Shown here: in pieces, positions 27,654 through 36,209 of the stretch | Layout: every line of letters begins with the position of its first letter | Numbering within the stretch: position 1 is the stretch's first letter | Assembly (NCBI GenBank): GCA_013298025.1 | Contig: JAAFJE010000014.1 | Coordinates: 62,001 to 126,000 of the forward strand | Direction: 5' to 3' | Length of the DNA stretch: 64,000 bases | From: Cytophagales bacterium | GTDB lineage: Bacteria; Bacteroidota; Bacteroidia; Cytophagales; Spirosomataceae | Program-made: the position numbers and the translations under genes | Notes under the pieces: generated by a model | Databases searched by the model: none | Told to the model about the DNA's origin: nothing | What the model saw: only the letters and a program-made list of their open reading frames with translations

Positions 27654-28133
27654 ATGAATACTTCATTTTATCAACTAAAAGCCCAAACACCCCAAGGCAA
27701 AGAAATCTCTATGGCCGATTTTGAAGGAAAAGCCATTCTGATTGTCAATACCGCTACCAAATGTGGGTTAGCACCGCAATTTGAGGGATTGGAAGCCTTA
27801 CATCAAAAATACAAAGACCAAGGATTAGTCGTATTGGGGTTTCCATGTGACCAATTTTTGGGACAAGAACCTGAAACAAACGAAACAATAGAACAAGCGT
27901 GCCAAATCAACCACGGCGTTACGTTTCAGCTTACCGCCAAATGCGATGTCAATGGCGACAACACCCATCCTGTGTTTAAATACTTGAAAAAAGAATTGGG
28001 AGGCTTGCTTGGCAATAGTATTAAATGGAATTTTACGAAATTTTTGGTTGATAAAAACGGTAAGCCATACAAACGCTATGCCCCCATTGATAAGCCAGAA
28101 GTGATAGAAAAAGATATTCAAAAAATACTGTAA
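27654..28133 (+). CDS. Glutathione peroxidase-family thiol peroxidase
   Basis: 159 aa, full length for the bacterial Gpx/BsaA group. The peroxidatic Cys37 lies in VNTATKCGLAPQFEGLEALH, where vertebrate enzymes have Sec. Also conserved are the GFPCDQFLGQEP block (Gln of the active site) and the KWNFTKFLVD block (Trp and Asn of the active site). Cytoplasmic, no signal peptide. Bacterial members usually use thioredoxin rather than glutathione to reduce peroxides. It precedes ohrR by 3 bp, forming a peroxide-response operon. Confidence 0.95.
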   Translation: MNTSFYQLKAQTPQGKEISMADFEGKAILIVNTATKCGLAPQFEGLEALHQKYKDQGLVVLGFPCDQFLGQEPETNETIEQACQINHGVTFQLTAKCDVNGDNTHPVFKYLKKELGGLLGNSIKWNFTKFLVDKNGKPYKRYAPIDKPEVIEKDIQKIL

Positions 28134-28136
28134 AAA

Positions 28137-28571
28137 ATGGCTGTAAACTTGAGTGCATTACAACTAGACAAGCAACTGTGCTTTCCGCTTTATACGGCTT
28201 CTCGCTTAGTTACCCAATGCTACCATCCCATACTCAAAGAACTCGACCTGACGTATCCGCAATACTTGGTTTTGTTGGTGCTTTGGGAGAGCGATAAGGT
28301 CAATGTAAGTCTAATTTCCAAGCGTTTATACTTACAATCGAACACCTTAACGCCTTTGCTCAAACGTATGGAAGAGATGGGGTTGCTAACACGTGAGCGG
28401 TCGGCAGAAGACGAACGTAATGTAATCATTCGTTTGACAGAAAAAGGGAGAAACTTACAAATACAAGCCTCAACAGTACCTGCTTATTTGTCGAGCCAAA
28501 CGCCTTTATCACAAGAAGAATTTCAAACACTTCATCAACTTTTATATAAAATCATACAACATACGCCCTAA
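28137..28571 (+). CDS. OhrR-type MarR-family peroxide-sensing repressor
   Basis: 144 aa. A MarR winged helix with the recognition region NVSLISKRLYLQSNTLTPLLKRMEEMGLL and wing RSAEDERNVIIRLTEKG. Cys15 in the N-terminal QLCFPLYTASRLV is at the position of the redox-sensing Cys of OhrR proteins. Oxidation of this Cys by organic hydroperoxides releases DNA in the family. Gene order with gpx and the inverted repeat upstream of the operon suggest autoregulation. A short hairpin CATCTAC-AAA-GTAGATG lies downstream at 28605-28621. Confidence 0.9.
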   Translation: MAVNLSALQLDKQLCFPLYTASRLVTQCYHPILKELDLTYPQYLVLLVLWESDKVNVSLISKRLYLQSNTLTPLLKRMEEMGLLTRERSAEDERNVIIRLTEKGRNLQIQASTVPAYLSSQTPLSQEEFQTLHQLLYKIIQHTP

Positions 28572-28698
28572 ATACGCAGCATTGCTATACAAAAAATGTC
28601 ACATCATCTACAAAGTAGATGCTTTAGACAACACAAACAGGGGTTTGGTAGGTCATGGGTATTAAAGTTATTATGATTGATTTTAAACCCAAACCAGT

Positions 28699-30135
28699 AT
28701 GAAAATCCCTATCATTGTTATGGTATTGTTTGTATTTAGTGGCGTAGTTGCTTGCAAACAAACACCCGAATCAACTATCGAAACCATCGAGCGTTCGAGT
28801 CTGACCGACTGGACAGCCGCAACACACGAAGAAGGTACACCCAATTATGATGTGGTGTTTAACCAAAACCAATTGAATACCATCGAGATAAGCATCACTG
28901 CTAGTGATTGGGCGGCTATTAATTCCGACATGGTTTCAAAGGCTGGCTATGCTTTTGGTAGTAGGTCATCGAATACTGGCGGAGCAGGAGGTCCACCTGC
29001 CGGTGGCGGTGCTGGTGGAGCTGGCGGTGGAAATGCCCTAGACTTGATTAGTGGCGACCCTATTTATGTACCCGTTTCGTTTAAATTTAATGGAAAAGAA
29101 TGGTATAAAGTAGGTTTTAGACTCAAAGGAAACTCTAGCTTGTCGAATGCTTGGGGGGCTGGTATTTACAAACTTCCTTTTAGAGTAAAATTTGATGAAT
29201 TTGAAGACGATTATCCTGCCATTAAAAACCAGCGTTTTTATGGCTTCAAAGAGCTATCGTTTTCGCCCGGACAAGGCGACAACTCGCTCATGCGTGATAA
29301 ATTAGCCTCAGATATTTTCAGAGAAGCAGGTATTCCTGCGGCACAAACGGCATTTTATAAATTGTATATCAATTTTGGTAGTGGTTCAAAATATTGTGGT
29401 GTTTATACGATGGTCGAAGTAATTGACGACACCATGACCGACAAGCAATTTACAGCCGACGACGGCAATATTTATAAGCCAGAATCGACTTTGAGTTCTT
29501 TTGTTGAATCAGCTTTTGAGAAAAAGAACAATGAAAAAGAAGCTGATTACAGCGACGTAAAAGCCTTTGTGGCAGCCCTAAATGCCACCAATCGCACGAC
29601 GGCACCAGCTACGTGGCGTGCTAACTTAGAAAAAACATTCGACGTAAATCATTTTCTTAAATACTTAGCCATTAATAATACCATTGTCAATTGGGATGTT
29701 TATGGAGCGATGGCCCACAATTACTATCTCTACACACCCAAAGCGACTGGACAAATCAAATGGATTCCTTGGGACTTTAACCTATCAATGCAAAGCACTT
29801 CGGGTAGTAGCTCGACCAACCAAGGAAACAGAGCGGTATCATTGGCAATGACTGAGGTGACAAGTAGCTGGCCTTTGCTCTATTATGTGGCCAATGATGC
29901 CACCTATTTTGCTCAATACAAAGCATATATAAAAGCTTTTAATACCGATGTTTTTCAAGCCAGTAGAATCAGTGCTATCATCGACAAACACCATGCTTTG
30001 ATTGGCTCTGCCGTGAGCCAAGAGGTTTCACCTTACAGTTATTTGTCAAGCACAAGCGACTATACCAATGCTCTAAGCACCTTGAAGCAGCATATAGCCA
30101 CTCGTAATCAGGCGGTTGTTGATTTCTTGAAGTAG
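28699..30135 (+). CDS. CotH-kinase-family lipoprotein
   Basis: 478 aa. Lipoprotein signal with the lipid Cys at residue 19 (SGVVAC). The CotH domain includes WYKVGFRLKGNSSLSN, LPFRVKFDEFED, RFYGFKELSFSPGQGDNSLMRDKLASDIF, GVYTMVEVIDD, and the active-site-like segment IKWIPWDFNLSM. A glycine-rich insert (residues 94-111, GGAGG and GGGAGG runs) interrupts the N-terminal part. CotH proteins are atypical kinases known from spore coats, but are common as surface lipoproteins in Bacteroidota, where their substrates are unknown. It stands alone between the ohrR hairpin and a terminator. Confidence 0.88.
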   Translation: MKIPIIVMVLFVFSGVVACKQTPESTIETIERSSLTDWTAATHEEGTPNYDVVFNQNQLNTIEISITASDWAAINSDMVSKAGYAFGSRSSNTGGAGGPPAGGGAGGAGGGNALDLISGDPIYVPVSFKFNGKEWYKVGFRLKGNSSLSNAWGAGIYKLPFRVKFDEFEDDYPAIKNQRFYGFKELSFSPGQGDNSLMRDKLASDIFREAGIPAAQTAFYKLYINFGSGSKYCGVYTMVEVIDDTMTDKQFTADDGNIYKPESTLSSFVESAFEKKNNEKEADYSDVKAFVAALNATNRTTAPATWRANLEKTFDVNHFLKYLAINNTIVNWDVYGAMAHNYYLYTPKATGQIKWIPWDFNLSMQSTSGSSSTNQGNRAVSLAMTEVTSSWPLLYYVANDATYFAQYKAYIKAFNTDVFQASRISAIIDKHHALIGSAVSQEVSPYSYLSSTSDYTNALSTLKQHIATRNQAVVDFLK

Positions 30136-30172
30136 TTTTAGTCAGTTTTTGACGAAAGCCTTTTCACACAAA

Positions 30173-30210
30173 ATTCCTGTGAATTAAACTTGCGTTTAGC
30201 TCACAGGAAT
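30173..30210. terminator. Bidirectional terminator-like hairpin
   Basis: ATTCCTGTGA (30173-30182) pairs with TCACAGGAAT (30201-30210), and inside TAAAC pairs with GTTTA around TTGC. It lies between the convergent cotH-like gene and the FAH-family gene; T-rich DNA follows on both sides. Confidence 0.7.
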
Positions 30211-30247
30211 CTACTTTTCCCAATTTATTAAACAACAATTACCGTTG

Positions 30248-31201
30248 CTATGCAACGGTATTAACCAAAATTCCTATTCCTTCAATTTCCAACTCAACCA
30301 CGTCGCCGGGTTCGAGAGGTCGATGAACAGAAAAATTATTTTCGATTAAACTTCCCCAACCAACAGTACCAGAGCCGAGTATATCGCCGGGCATCAAGGT
30401 TACGTTGTTTTCGGAAGCTCTTTCAATCATTTGCTCAAAATTAAAATAGACCGTTTTGTAATTGCCTTCGCAAACGGTTGTGCCGTTGATGCGTGAGGTC
30501 ATTTTGATGTCGAATCTATCGCCTGCTACGGCTGGCACTCGAATGGGGTCGTTGAATACCGATGCGTCGAAAGGAACACGGTACTGCTCCATTTCGTCGG
30601 CAGTGACGATGCACGGGCCTATGGCATTGGCAAAATCTTTGCCTTTATGGGGTCCCAATGGAATTTGCATTTCTACTTTTTGGATAGCACGGGCTGTCCA
30701 GTCGTTGAAAATAGTATAACCAAAAATATAAGGCGTTGCCTCTTCTGCCTTGATGTCCTTGCCTTTTTTACCAATGATACAAGCAATTTCAAGCTCTATA
30801 TCCATTTTGGTTTCTTTGGTAGGACGCTTAATCAAGTCGTTGGGGCCATAAATAGCCTGATGATTGGTAAAATAAAAAATAGGCATATCGTACCAAGCCG
30901 ACCCGATAGTATGCCCAAATGAGCGAGAGGCATTTTGCATGTGCATTTCAAAGCCAATATAATCTCTAAAACTACGAGGATTGGGCAGCGGTGCCAGTAG
31001 CTTTACTTCCGATAATTGGTAATGGGGCGTTACTTCTCCTAAACTTTTGATAAGCTCGAAGTACGTTTCGTGGTTATCGATAAAAGTAAGCATATCGGTG
31101 GGAAGCTCGGAGTTTGCCAACTGCATATCTACCACCGCTTCGCCCACAAGCCAACCAATACGGCTTTCTTGTGCGGTATTTAAAAATGTAACTAATTTCA
31201 T
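30248..31201 (-). CDS. Fumarylacetoacetate hydrolase (FAH) family protein
   Basis: 317 aa. The FAH fold is clear: metal ligands in DIELEIACIIGKKG (E136, E138) and NDWTARAIQ (D167), with KGKDFANAIGPCIVT and the C-terminal GDILGSGTVGWGS. Members hydrate or hydrolyse the ring-fission products of aromatic pathways (for example 2-hydroxypentadienoate hydratases, fumarylpyruvate hydrolases). Last gene of a ten-gene minus-strand group with an extradiol dioxygenase, FAD monooxygenase and alpha/beta hydrolase; it likely acts on the last C4-C6 fragments. 7 bp after the FAD monooxygenase gene. Confidence 0.93.
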   Translation of the reverse strand: MKLVTFLNTAQESRIGWLVGEAVVDMQLANSELPTDMLTFIDNHETYFELIKSLGEVTPHYQLSEVKLLAPLPNPRSFRDYIGFEMHMQNASRSFGHTIGSAWYDMPIFYFTNHQAIYGPNDLIKRPTKETKMDIELEIACIIGKKGKDIKAEEATPYIFGYTIFNDWTARAIQKVEMQIPLGPHKGKDFANAIGPCIVTADEMEQYRVPFDASVFNDPIRVPAVAGDRFDIKMTSRINGTTVCEGNYKTVYFNFEQMIERASENNVTLMPGDILGSGTVGWGSLIENNFSVHRPLEPGDVVELEIEGIGILVNTVA

Positions 31202-31208
31202 TGCTTTT

Positions 31209-32345
31209 TTAGATTTCTGCGGTTAATGCCATCGTTGTTTTGCCCATCAAAGCTCCCATGTTTGCTCCTTCGGGTAATGCTTGTCCAGTGTATTCCAATA
31301 CTTCCCATTGTCCTAGGGTTTCGGAAGCCTCAACTACCATTTGACAACGTTGTAAACGTCTTGACATAAATTGAGCAAAGGTTTCTTCTACAGTCGTATT
31401 TTTTTGTAATTCTTCTACCAATACAACCGCATCTTCGATGGCCAAAGCTGCTCCCGAACCTAACTGGGGAATGGTAGCATGGGCTGCATCGCCAATAACA
31501 ATTACCCTGTTTTTGTACCAAGGTGCAGGCAGTTTGAGCGTTTCTAGGATACGATAGTTGACCAGCTTGGCATCTGTTACTTGCTCAACAAGTTCTTGAA
31601 CTATTGGCACAGGAAAGGTACGCATGTGGGCTTTTAACCTATCAACTAATTCATTTTCTGGAATATATGGATTTTCGCCCTCGGCAGAATTTAAGAAAAT
31701 ATAACAAGCATCGGCCGTCATTGGAATGATGCCAATTTTACTTTTTTTACCGAAATAAATATAGCCTGTATCTAAATCTTTAGGTCGAGGAAAGGCATAA
31801 CGCCAAACCGACAAACCTACGTAATTGGGTTTATATTGGCCAAAAACCAAGGAGCGTACTTTTGAATTGATGCCATCGGAGGCAATGAGTATATCATACG
31901 TCCCCGTTGTGCCATCGGTAAACGAAACCTCTACTTTATCGGGTTGGTTGTTGATATGCTCTACCGTTAGCCCCATGCGGTATTTAACGCCTACTCTTTG
32001 GGCTTCTTCAAAAAGAATATCATGTAAAATACGGCGAGAAATGCCATTATGGCTTGGAAAACGCCCTATGGGTGGCGTACCAGCTTCGCCAATTTGTTGG
32101 CCCGTTGGGATACACAATTTCACTCGGCCATACGGCGAACCCCTGCGAATGGCTTCATCAGCTACACCAATGGCATCTAAGGCTCTCAGGGCGTTGGCTT
32201 GTTGGATAATGCCAACACCATACACATTAAATTCTTTGTGCAACTCCACAATTTCAGGCTCATAACCTGCTTTTTTCAAGGCAATCGCCACCGATTGTCC
32301 ACCGATGCCACCACCCACAACTAAGATATTTTTGACCTGTGTCAT
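31209..32345 (-). CDS. FAD-dependent aromatic monooxygenase (UbiH/salicylate-hydroxylase type)
   Basis: 378 aa. N-terminal FAD motif GGGIGGQSVAIALKKAGY, the middle DG motif as ILIASDGINSKVR, and the second FAD motif VIVIGDAAHATIPQLGSG. This is the class A flavin monooxygenase set that hydroxylates phenolic rings with NAD(P)H and oxygen. In the cluster it would add the hydroxyl group needed before extradiol cleavage. The exact phenol is unknown. Followed by the FAH-family gene and preceded by a small ABM-domain protein at 34 bp. Confidence 0.9.
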   Translation of the reverse strand: MTQVKNILVVGGGIGGQSVAIALKKAGYEPEIVELHKEFNVYGVGIIQQANALRALDAIGVADEAIRRGSPYGRVKLCIPTGQQIGEAGTPPIGRFPSHNGISRRILHDILFEEAQRVGVKYRMGLTVEHINNQPDKVEVSFTDGTTGTYDILIASDGINSKVRSLVFGQYKPNYVGLSVWRYAFPRPKDLDTGYIYFGKKSKIGIIPMTADACYIFLNSAEGENPYIPENELVDRLKAHMRTFPVPIVQELVEQVTDAKLVNYRILETLKLPAPWYKNRVIVIGDAAHATIPQLGSGAALAIEDAVVLVEELQKNTTVEETFAQFMSRRLQRCQMVVEASETLGQWEVLEYTGQALPEGANMGALMGKTTMALTAEI

Positions 32346-32379
32346 TTGAATCAGTGATTTTCAAGATTGTTCAATTTTT

Positions 32380-32667
32380 TTATACAAGATGATAGTGTTG
32401 AACAAAGGGAGGCGTTTCAAAAAACGGCCCTATCAAAACACGCCATTGGGTAAACAATTCAGATGTTCGGAAACCAATGGTATGGTCTTCGAGGGTTTGC
32501 CAATTGATAAGCAGGAGGTATCGGTTGTCTTGCTCGATACATTTTTGTACCGTAATATTGATAAAGCCTTTGGCTTGGGCAATGACCAATTTGGCTTGTG
32601 CCAAAGCCGTTTCAAAAGCGGCATTTTCGCCTTTTTTTATATCAAGTGTTACCAGTTCGAGGGTCAT
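32380..32667 (-). CDS. Small antibiotic-biosynthesis-monooxygenase (ABM) / dimeric alpha-beta barrel protein
   Basis: 95 aa. ELVTLDIKKGENAAFETAL, AKGFINITVQKC, LLINWQTLEDHTIGFRTSE and HYHLV follow the ferredoxin-like pattern of the ABM/YgiN family. Relatives act as quinol monooxygenases or accessory proteins in aromatic catabolism. Between the cyclase and FAD-monooxygenase genes in the same operon, so probably a helper of ring oxidation. No catalytic residue can be pointed out with confidence. Confidence 0.8.
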   Translation of the reverse strand: MTLELVTLDIKKGENAAFETALAQAKLVIAQAKGFINITVQKCIEQDNRYLLLINWQTLEDHTIGFRTSELFTQWRVLIGPFFETPPFVQHYHLV

Positions 32668-32714
32668 GAGTACGTTTGTTCTGTTATGGGTATATCAGTG
32701 TACAAGGCTAGTAT

Positions 32715-33473
32715 TTAGTCGATGATTGCCACGGCACGTGTCCAACCAGCACTGGCTTTTTCGATTTTTGCAGGAAAACAGGCTACTTTAAAACCAAAAG
32801 GAGGCAATTGGTCGAGGTTAGCCAGCTTTTCAATTTGACAATACTCTTTTTCTATCCCTACATAATGGGCTTGCCAAATCACCCCATCTCTTGGGTTTGC
32901 CTTATAGTCTTCTACTTGTAAATGCAAAGGGATGTCCCAGCCCCAGCCATCTGTTCCCATCACTTTAATGCCTTGGTCTATGAGCCAATGGGTTGCTTTA
33001 GCTGATGCACCTACGTGAATTTTTACGAAATCATCGTCATGAATACGTTTATCGGCATCACAGCGAATCAATACTATATCAAGCGGTTTGAGGGTATAGC
33101 CAATGGCTGCTAATTTTTCTTGTAAATCCTCTGGCTCAAACATATAGCCATCGGGTTTGTCGGTAAAGTCAAGCACTACGCCATCATTGAAAAACCATTC
33201 GAGTGGCATTTCGTCAATGGTACGAGAAGGCTTGCCTTCGCTCGTGGGAAAATAATGGTAGGGAGCATCTACGTGCGTACCACAGTGACTTGTGACGGTT
33301 AGAAACTCGCCTGCGGGGCCATTACCTTCGATAAAAACATTGCCTTGGATACCTTCAAAAAGCTTTCCTCCCATTTTTTTTGCTCCTTCTTTGTGGTCTT
33401 CATACACAATTTTAGTTGGAAGCGGTTCTTTGATTTTTTCTGAAATAGTTACAGAAAGGTCGATAATTTTCAT
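32715..33473 (-). CDS. Cyclase / kynurenine-formamidase-like metal hydrolase
   Basis: 252 aa. The family motif reads TSHCGTHVDAPYHY (HxGTHxDxPxH), giving zinc or manganese ligands; later KVMGTDGWGWDIP is also typical. These enzymes hydrolyse amides, lactones or ring ketones. In an aromatic degradation operon a ring-opening hydrolysis or lactonase step is plausible. 9 bp upstream of the GH2 gene end on the same strand. Substrate unknown. Confidence 0.88.
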   Translation of the reverse strand: MKIIDLSVTISEKIKEPLPTKIVYEDHKEGAKKMGGKLFEGIQGNVFIEGNGPAGEFLTVTSHCGTHVDAPYHYFPTSEGKPSRTIDEMPLEWFFNDGVVLDFTDKPDGYMFEPEDLQEKLAAIGYTLKPLDIVLIRCDADKRIHDDDFVKIHVGASAKATHWLIDQGIKVMGTDGWGWDIPLHLQVEDYKANPRDGVIWQAHYVGIEKEYCQIEKLANLDQLPPFGFKVACFPAKIEKASAGWTRAVAIID

Positions 33474-33482
33474 CTTGTATGC

Positions 33483-35282
33483 TTATTTTGTTTCGTACCA
33501 CGTTTTTAATGTATAAAATGCCATCTTCTTGATTCCTTTTTCTGACACGATTCCTTTTCTATTAAAGAAATCTTGTTTGATGGGTAAAAGCCTCAAAGGT
33601 GAACGGAAATCCATCAAAACCCAAACCGAAGTACCTTGTAAAAAGCTAATATTATTTAGCATTTTTACTTGATTTTCAAATATTCTATTCTGGTATTCTT
33701 CCGTCCATATCTCATCAGGCTTGCCGTGTAAGCCTGCCACAGCCTCAGCACCAAATTCGCTTATTATCAGAGGTTTTTGGTATTTAGATGTCCATTTAAT
33801 AGACGATGCAAGTTCTGCTGGCAATGTGTACCAACCAATGTATTCATTACAGCCCATCACATCTACAAACTCACCAAGTGGGTCATCCAAACTAAATTCG
33901 CCTTTACCTTCTTTTGGTAATAGAGCCGCAGTTGTAAGGCGAGTAGGGTCAATGCTTTTTGTTTTTTCAAGCAGTTTTTTCAAAAACTGTAATCTTGGCT
34001 CAGATTCGTTGGTTTCATTCGCAACTGACCAAAGAATAATTGATGCTCTGTTTTTATCTCGACTAATATTTTCTAATAATTGATTCTCAGCATTGGCATA
34101 AACTTCTGGTTTTTCAAATTTTACATTCCAATAAATGGGTACTTCAGACCACACAAGTAAACCCATTTCATCTGCCATTCGAGTCATTACTTCGTTGTGT
34201 GGGTAATGTGCTAGTCTGATATAATTGCTCCCTAGTTCTTTTGCCCAAGTCAATAAAGTACGTGCATCCCCCTCCGAATAGCATCTGCCTGTTCTGAAAG
34301 GAGCTTCTTCATGAATAGCAGCCCCTTTCAAAAATATGGGTTTCCCGTTTAGGAGTATTTCTGTTCCACGAGTTTCGATAGTACGAAAGCCTATTTTATC
34401 TTTGACATTGTCATTGGCAGAAGAGATTGTCACATCGTACAACTTTGGCGTTTGGGGAGTCCAATGTTGTATTTTTTTACTACTAAAATTGATTACGGCA
34501 TAGCCCGTTGTGTCGGTTTGTACACTTTGCTTCAATCCTAATTCGGGTATTTCTACATTGACAGCTTGAGCTTTTTGTGAACCAGACATTTTTACCCAAC
34601 CCTTTATTTCGGAAAGTTTTCCTTTTTCAAGTTGAATAAAATAGTCGGCAATAAAGGTTTCGGGTTCTTCAATGAGATAAACAGACCTTGTAATACCGCC
34701 GTAGTTCCACCAATCTGCGATTTTGGTTGGAATATTATCTTCGCCACGTGTATTATTGGCGTTCACAAGTAATTTATTTTCTCCACTTTTTAGTTCTTTG
34801 GTTATTTCAAACTGGAATGGCGTAAAACCACCTTTATGTTGACCCAATTTAATGCCATTGAGATAAACTGTGGCTTCATAATTTACAGCCCCAAAATAAA
34901 GAAAGTACCTTTTGTTGGCTTGAGGAATAACGGCAAACTTTTTTCGATACCATAAATTCCCTTCATAGAGAAATAGCTTTTCTTTTTGAGTATTCCAATC
35001 ACCCGGAACATTTATTTTTTCGGCTACATCCATATCTTGCTCAACTAATTCCGTGTTTCGTGGGTTGTCGCCATTGTAAGTGAATTTGGTGGGTTTTCTA
35101 TCTTGAATTAGTCCAAAACGAGCTAATGAACCTACCCCAACGACATCCACTTGGGAATCCCAAACCCCATCTAATAAGACAGTTTTTCGAGCAGATACAT
35201 TTTGAATTAGATTGACTTGGGCTAGTATTTCGGTGTTACCGAAAAGAAGCAATCCAAAAATAAATAAGTATGCTTTTTTCAT
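33483..35282 (-). CDS. Glycoside hydrolase family 2 (beta-glucuronidase/galactosidase type), exported
   Basis: 599 aa from the ATG at 35282, which gives a signal peptide (MKKAYLFIFGLLLFGNTEILAQ); the longer frame to 35318 adds 12 unlikely residues. Jelly-roll sugar-binding domain (NLWYRKKFAVIP, YEATVYLNGIKLGQHKGGF), an Ig-like domain, and a TIM barrel from ~310. Acid/base Glu423 is in SVANETNE and the nucleophile Glu509 in IISEFGAE, so it should be active. It would release O-linked sugars or glucuronic acid from glycosides in the periplasm before aglycone breakdown. Lies in the aromatic catabolic operon rather than a polysaccharide locus. Confidence 0.92.
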   Translation of the reverse strand: MKKAYLFIFGLLLFGNTEILAQVNLIQNVSARKTVLLDGVWDSQVDVVGVGSLARFGLIQDRKPTKFTYNGDNPRNTELVEQDMDVAEKINVPGDWNTQKEKLFLYEGNLWYRKKFAVIPQANKRYFLYFGAVNYEATVYLNGIKLGQHKGGFTPFQFEITKELKSGENKLLVNANNTRGEDNIPTKIADWWNYGGITRSVYLIEEPETFIADYFIQLEKGKLSEIKGWVKMSGSQKAQAVNVEIPELGLKQSVQTDTTGYAVINFSSKKIQHWTPQTPKLYDVTISSANDNVKDKIGFRTIETRGTEILLNGKPIFLKGAAIHEEAPFRTGRCYSEGDARTLLTWAKELGSNYIRLAHYPHNEVMTRMADEMGLLVWSEVPIYWNVKFEKPEVYANAENQLLENISRDKNRASIILWSVANETNESEPRLQFLKKLLEKTKSIDPTRLTTAALLPKEGKGEFSLDDPLGEFVDVMGCNEYIGWYTLPAELASSIKWTSKYQKPLIISEFGAEAVAGLHGKPDEIWTEEYQNRIFENQVKMLNNISFLQGTSVWVLMDFRSPLRLLPIKQDFFNRKGIVSEKGIKKMAFYTLKTWYETK

Positions 35283-35329
35283 TTTTATGATGTTTGGGTT
35301 TCTAAATGCACATGGCAATAAGAGTAAAT

Positions 35330-36139
35330 TTATTTCAACAACCTCCCTCCATCTACCGTAATTATGTTACCCGTTGAAAAGGTGAGCGTAGTGGCTAGGG
35401 CATATACCGCATTGGCTACATCGATGCCTGTTGCAAAATGTCCTAAAGGCGTAGCATTGCGTTGAGTTGCTAGAAATTGAGGGTCGAAACTTTTGGTGTA
35501 TTCCCCTTCTACAAAACCTGGCGAAACCGAACAAACCCTTATGTTGGGAGCTAATGCCCTCGCCAGCGAACGAGTCATAGAATCGAGTGCCGCTTTAGAA
35601 GCACAATAGGCCACGTTACTCCCAATGCCAAAAATGCCCGCAATCGACGAAATATTGACAACCAAGGCAGGCTTTTGGGTAAGCATAGCTGCTTGGCTAA
35701 GAGCGTCTTTCATGGCTCGTACCATTGCAAAACTACCCCGAAAGTTGGTTTGCATAATTTTATCAATCCATTCGTCGGTCAGTCCTTCCAAATCGTCGTG
35801 CGGCACTGGCGTAGTAATGCCAGCGTTGTTGACCAGTACATCCAAACGCCCGTATTTCGTTGCGATAAATGCCTTTAGTTCATTTACTTTCTGGACATCG
35901 GTACTAGGAGCATGAAAAATAGCGTGGTTAGGCAACGGCTCATGCTGATTTGTCATGGCATTTAATGCGGCCAATAGCTTCTCTGCTTTTGTAGCATTGC
36001 TATGGTAGGTAGCAATTACAGAAAAGCCATTTTCGGCAAATTTTTTACAAATAGCAAAACCTATTTCTCCTGCTCCTCCTGTGACCAACACCGTTGGTTG
36101 CCTATGGTAATGGTTGGCATTGTTCTCTTTCATATCCAT
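35330..36139 (-). CDS. Short-chain dehydrogenase/reductase (SDR)
   Basis: 269 aa. Classical SDR: cofactor motif TGGAGEIGFAICKKFAENG, NNAG block (VNNAGITTP), Ser in NISSIAGIFG and the YxxxK catalytic pair in AYCASKAAL, ending with GNIITVDGGRLLK. Oxidises or reduces an alcohol/keto group with NAD(P). Co-oriented with the neighbours in the aglycone degradation group. Met1 and Met3 are both possible starts. Substrate unknown. Confidence 0.93.
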   Translation of the reverse strand: MDMKENNANHYHRQPTVLVTGGAGEIGFAICKKFAENGFSVIATYHSNATKAEKLLAALNAMTNQHEPLPNHAIFHAPSTDVQKVNELKAFIATKYGRLDVLVNNAGITTPVPHDDLEGLTDEWIDKIMQTNFRGSFAMVRAMKDALSQAAMLTQKPALVVNISSIAGIFGIGSNVAYCASKAALDSMTRSLARALAPNIRVCSVSPGFVEGEYTKSFDPQFLATQRNATPLGHFATGIDVANAVYALATTLTFSTGNIITVDGGRLLK

Positions 36140-36209
36140 GATTAGCGTTGGTGCTGTACAGCATTGAGCTATTTATTTTCAGCCTCCTTCGTACAGCACC
36201 GTCATACCT

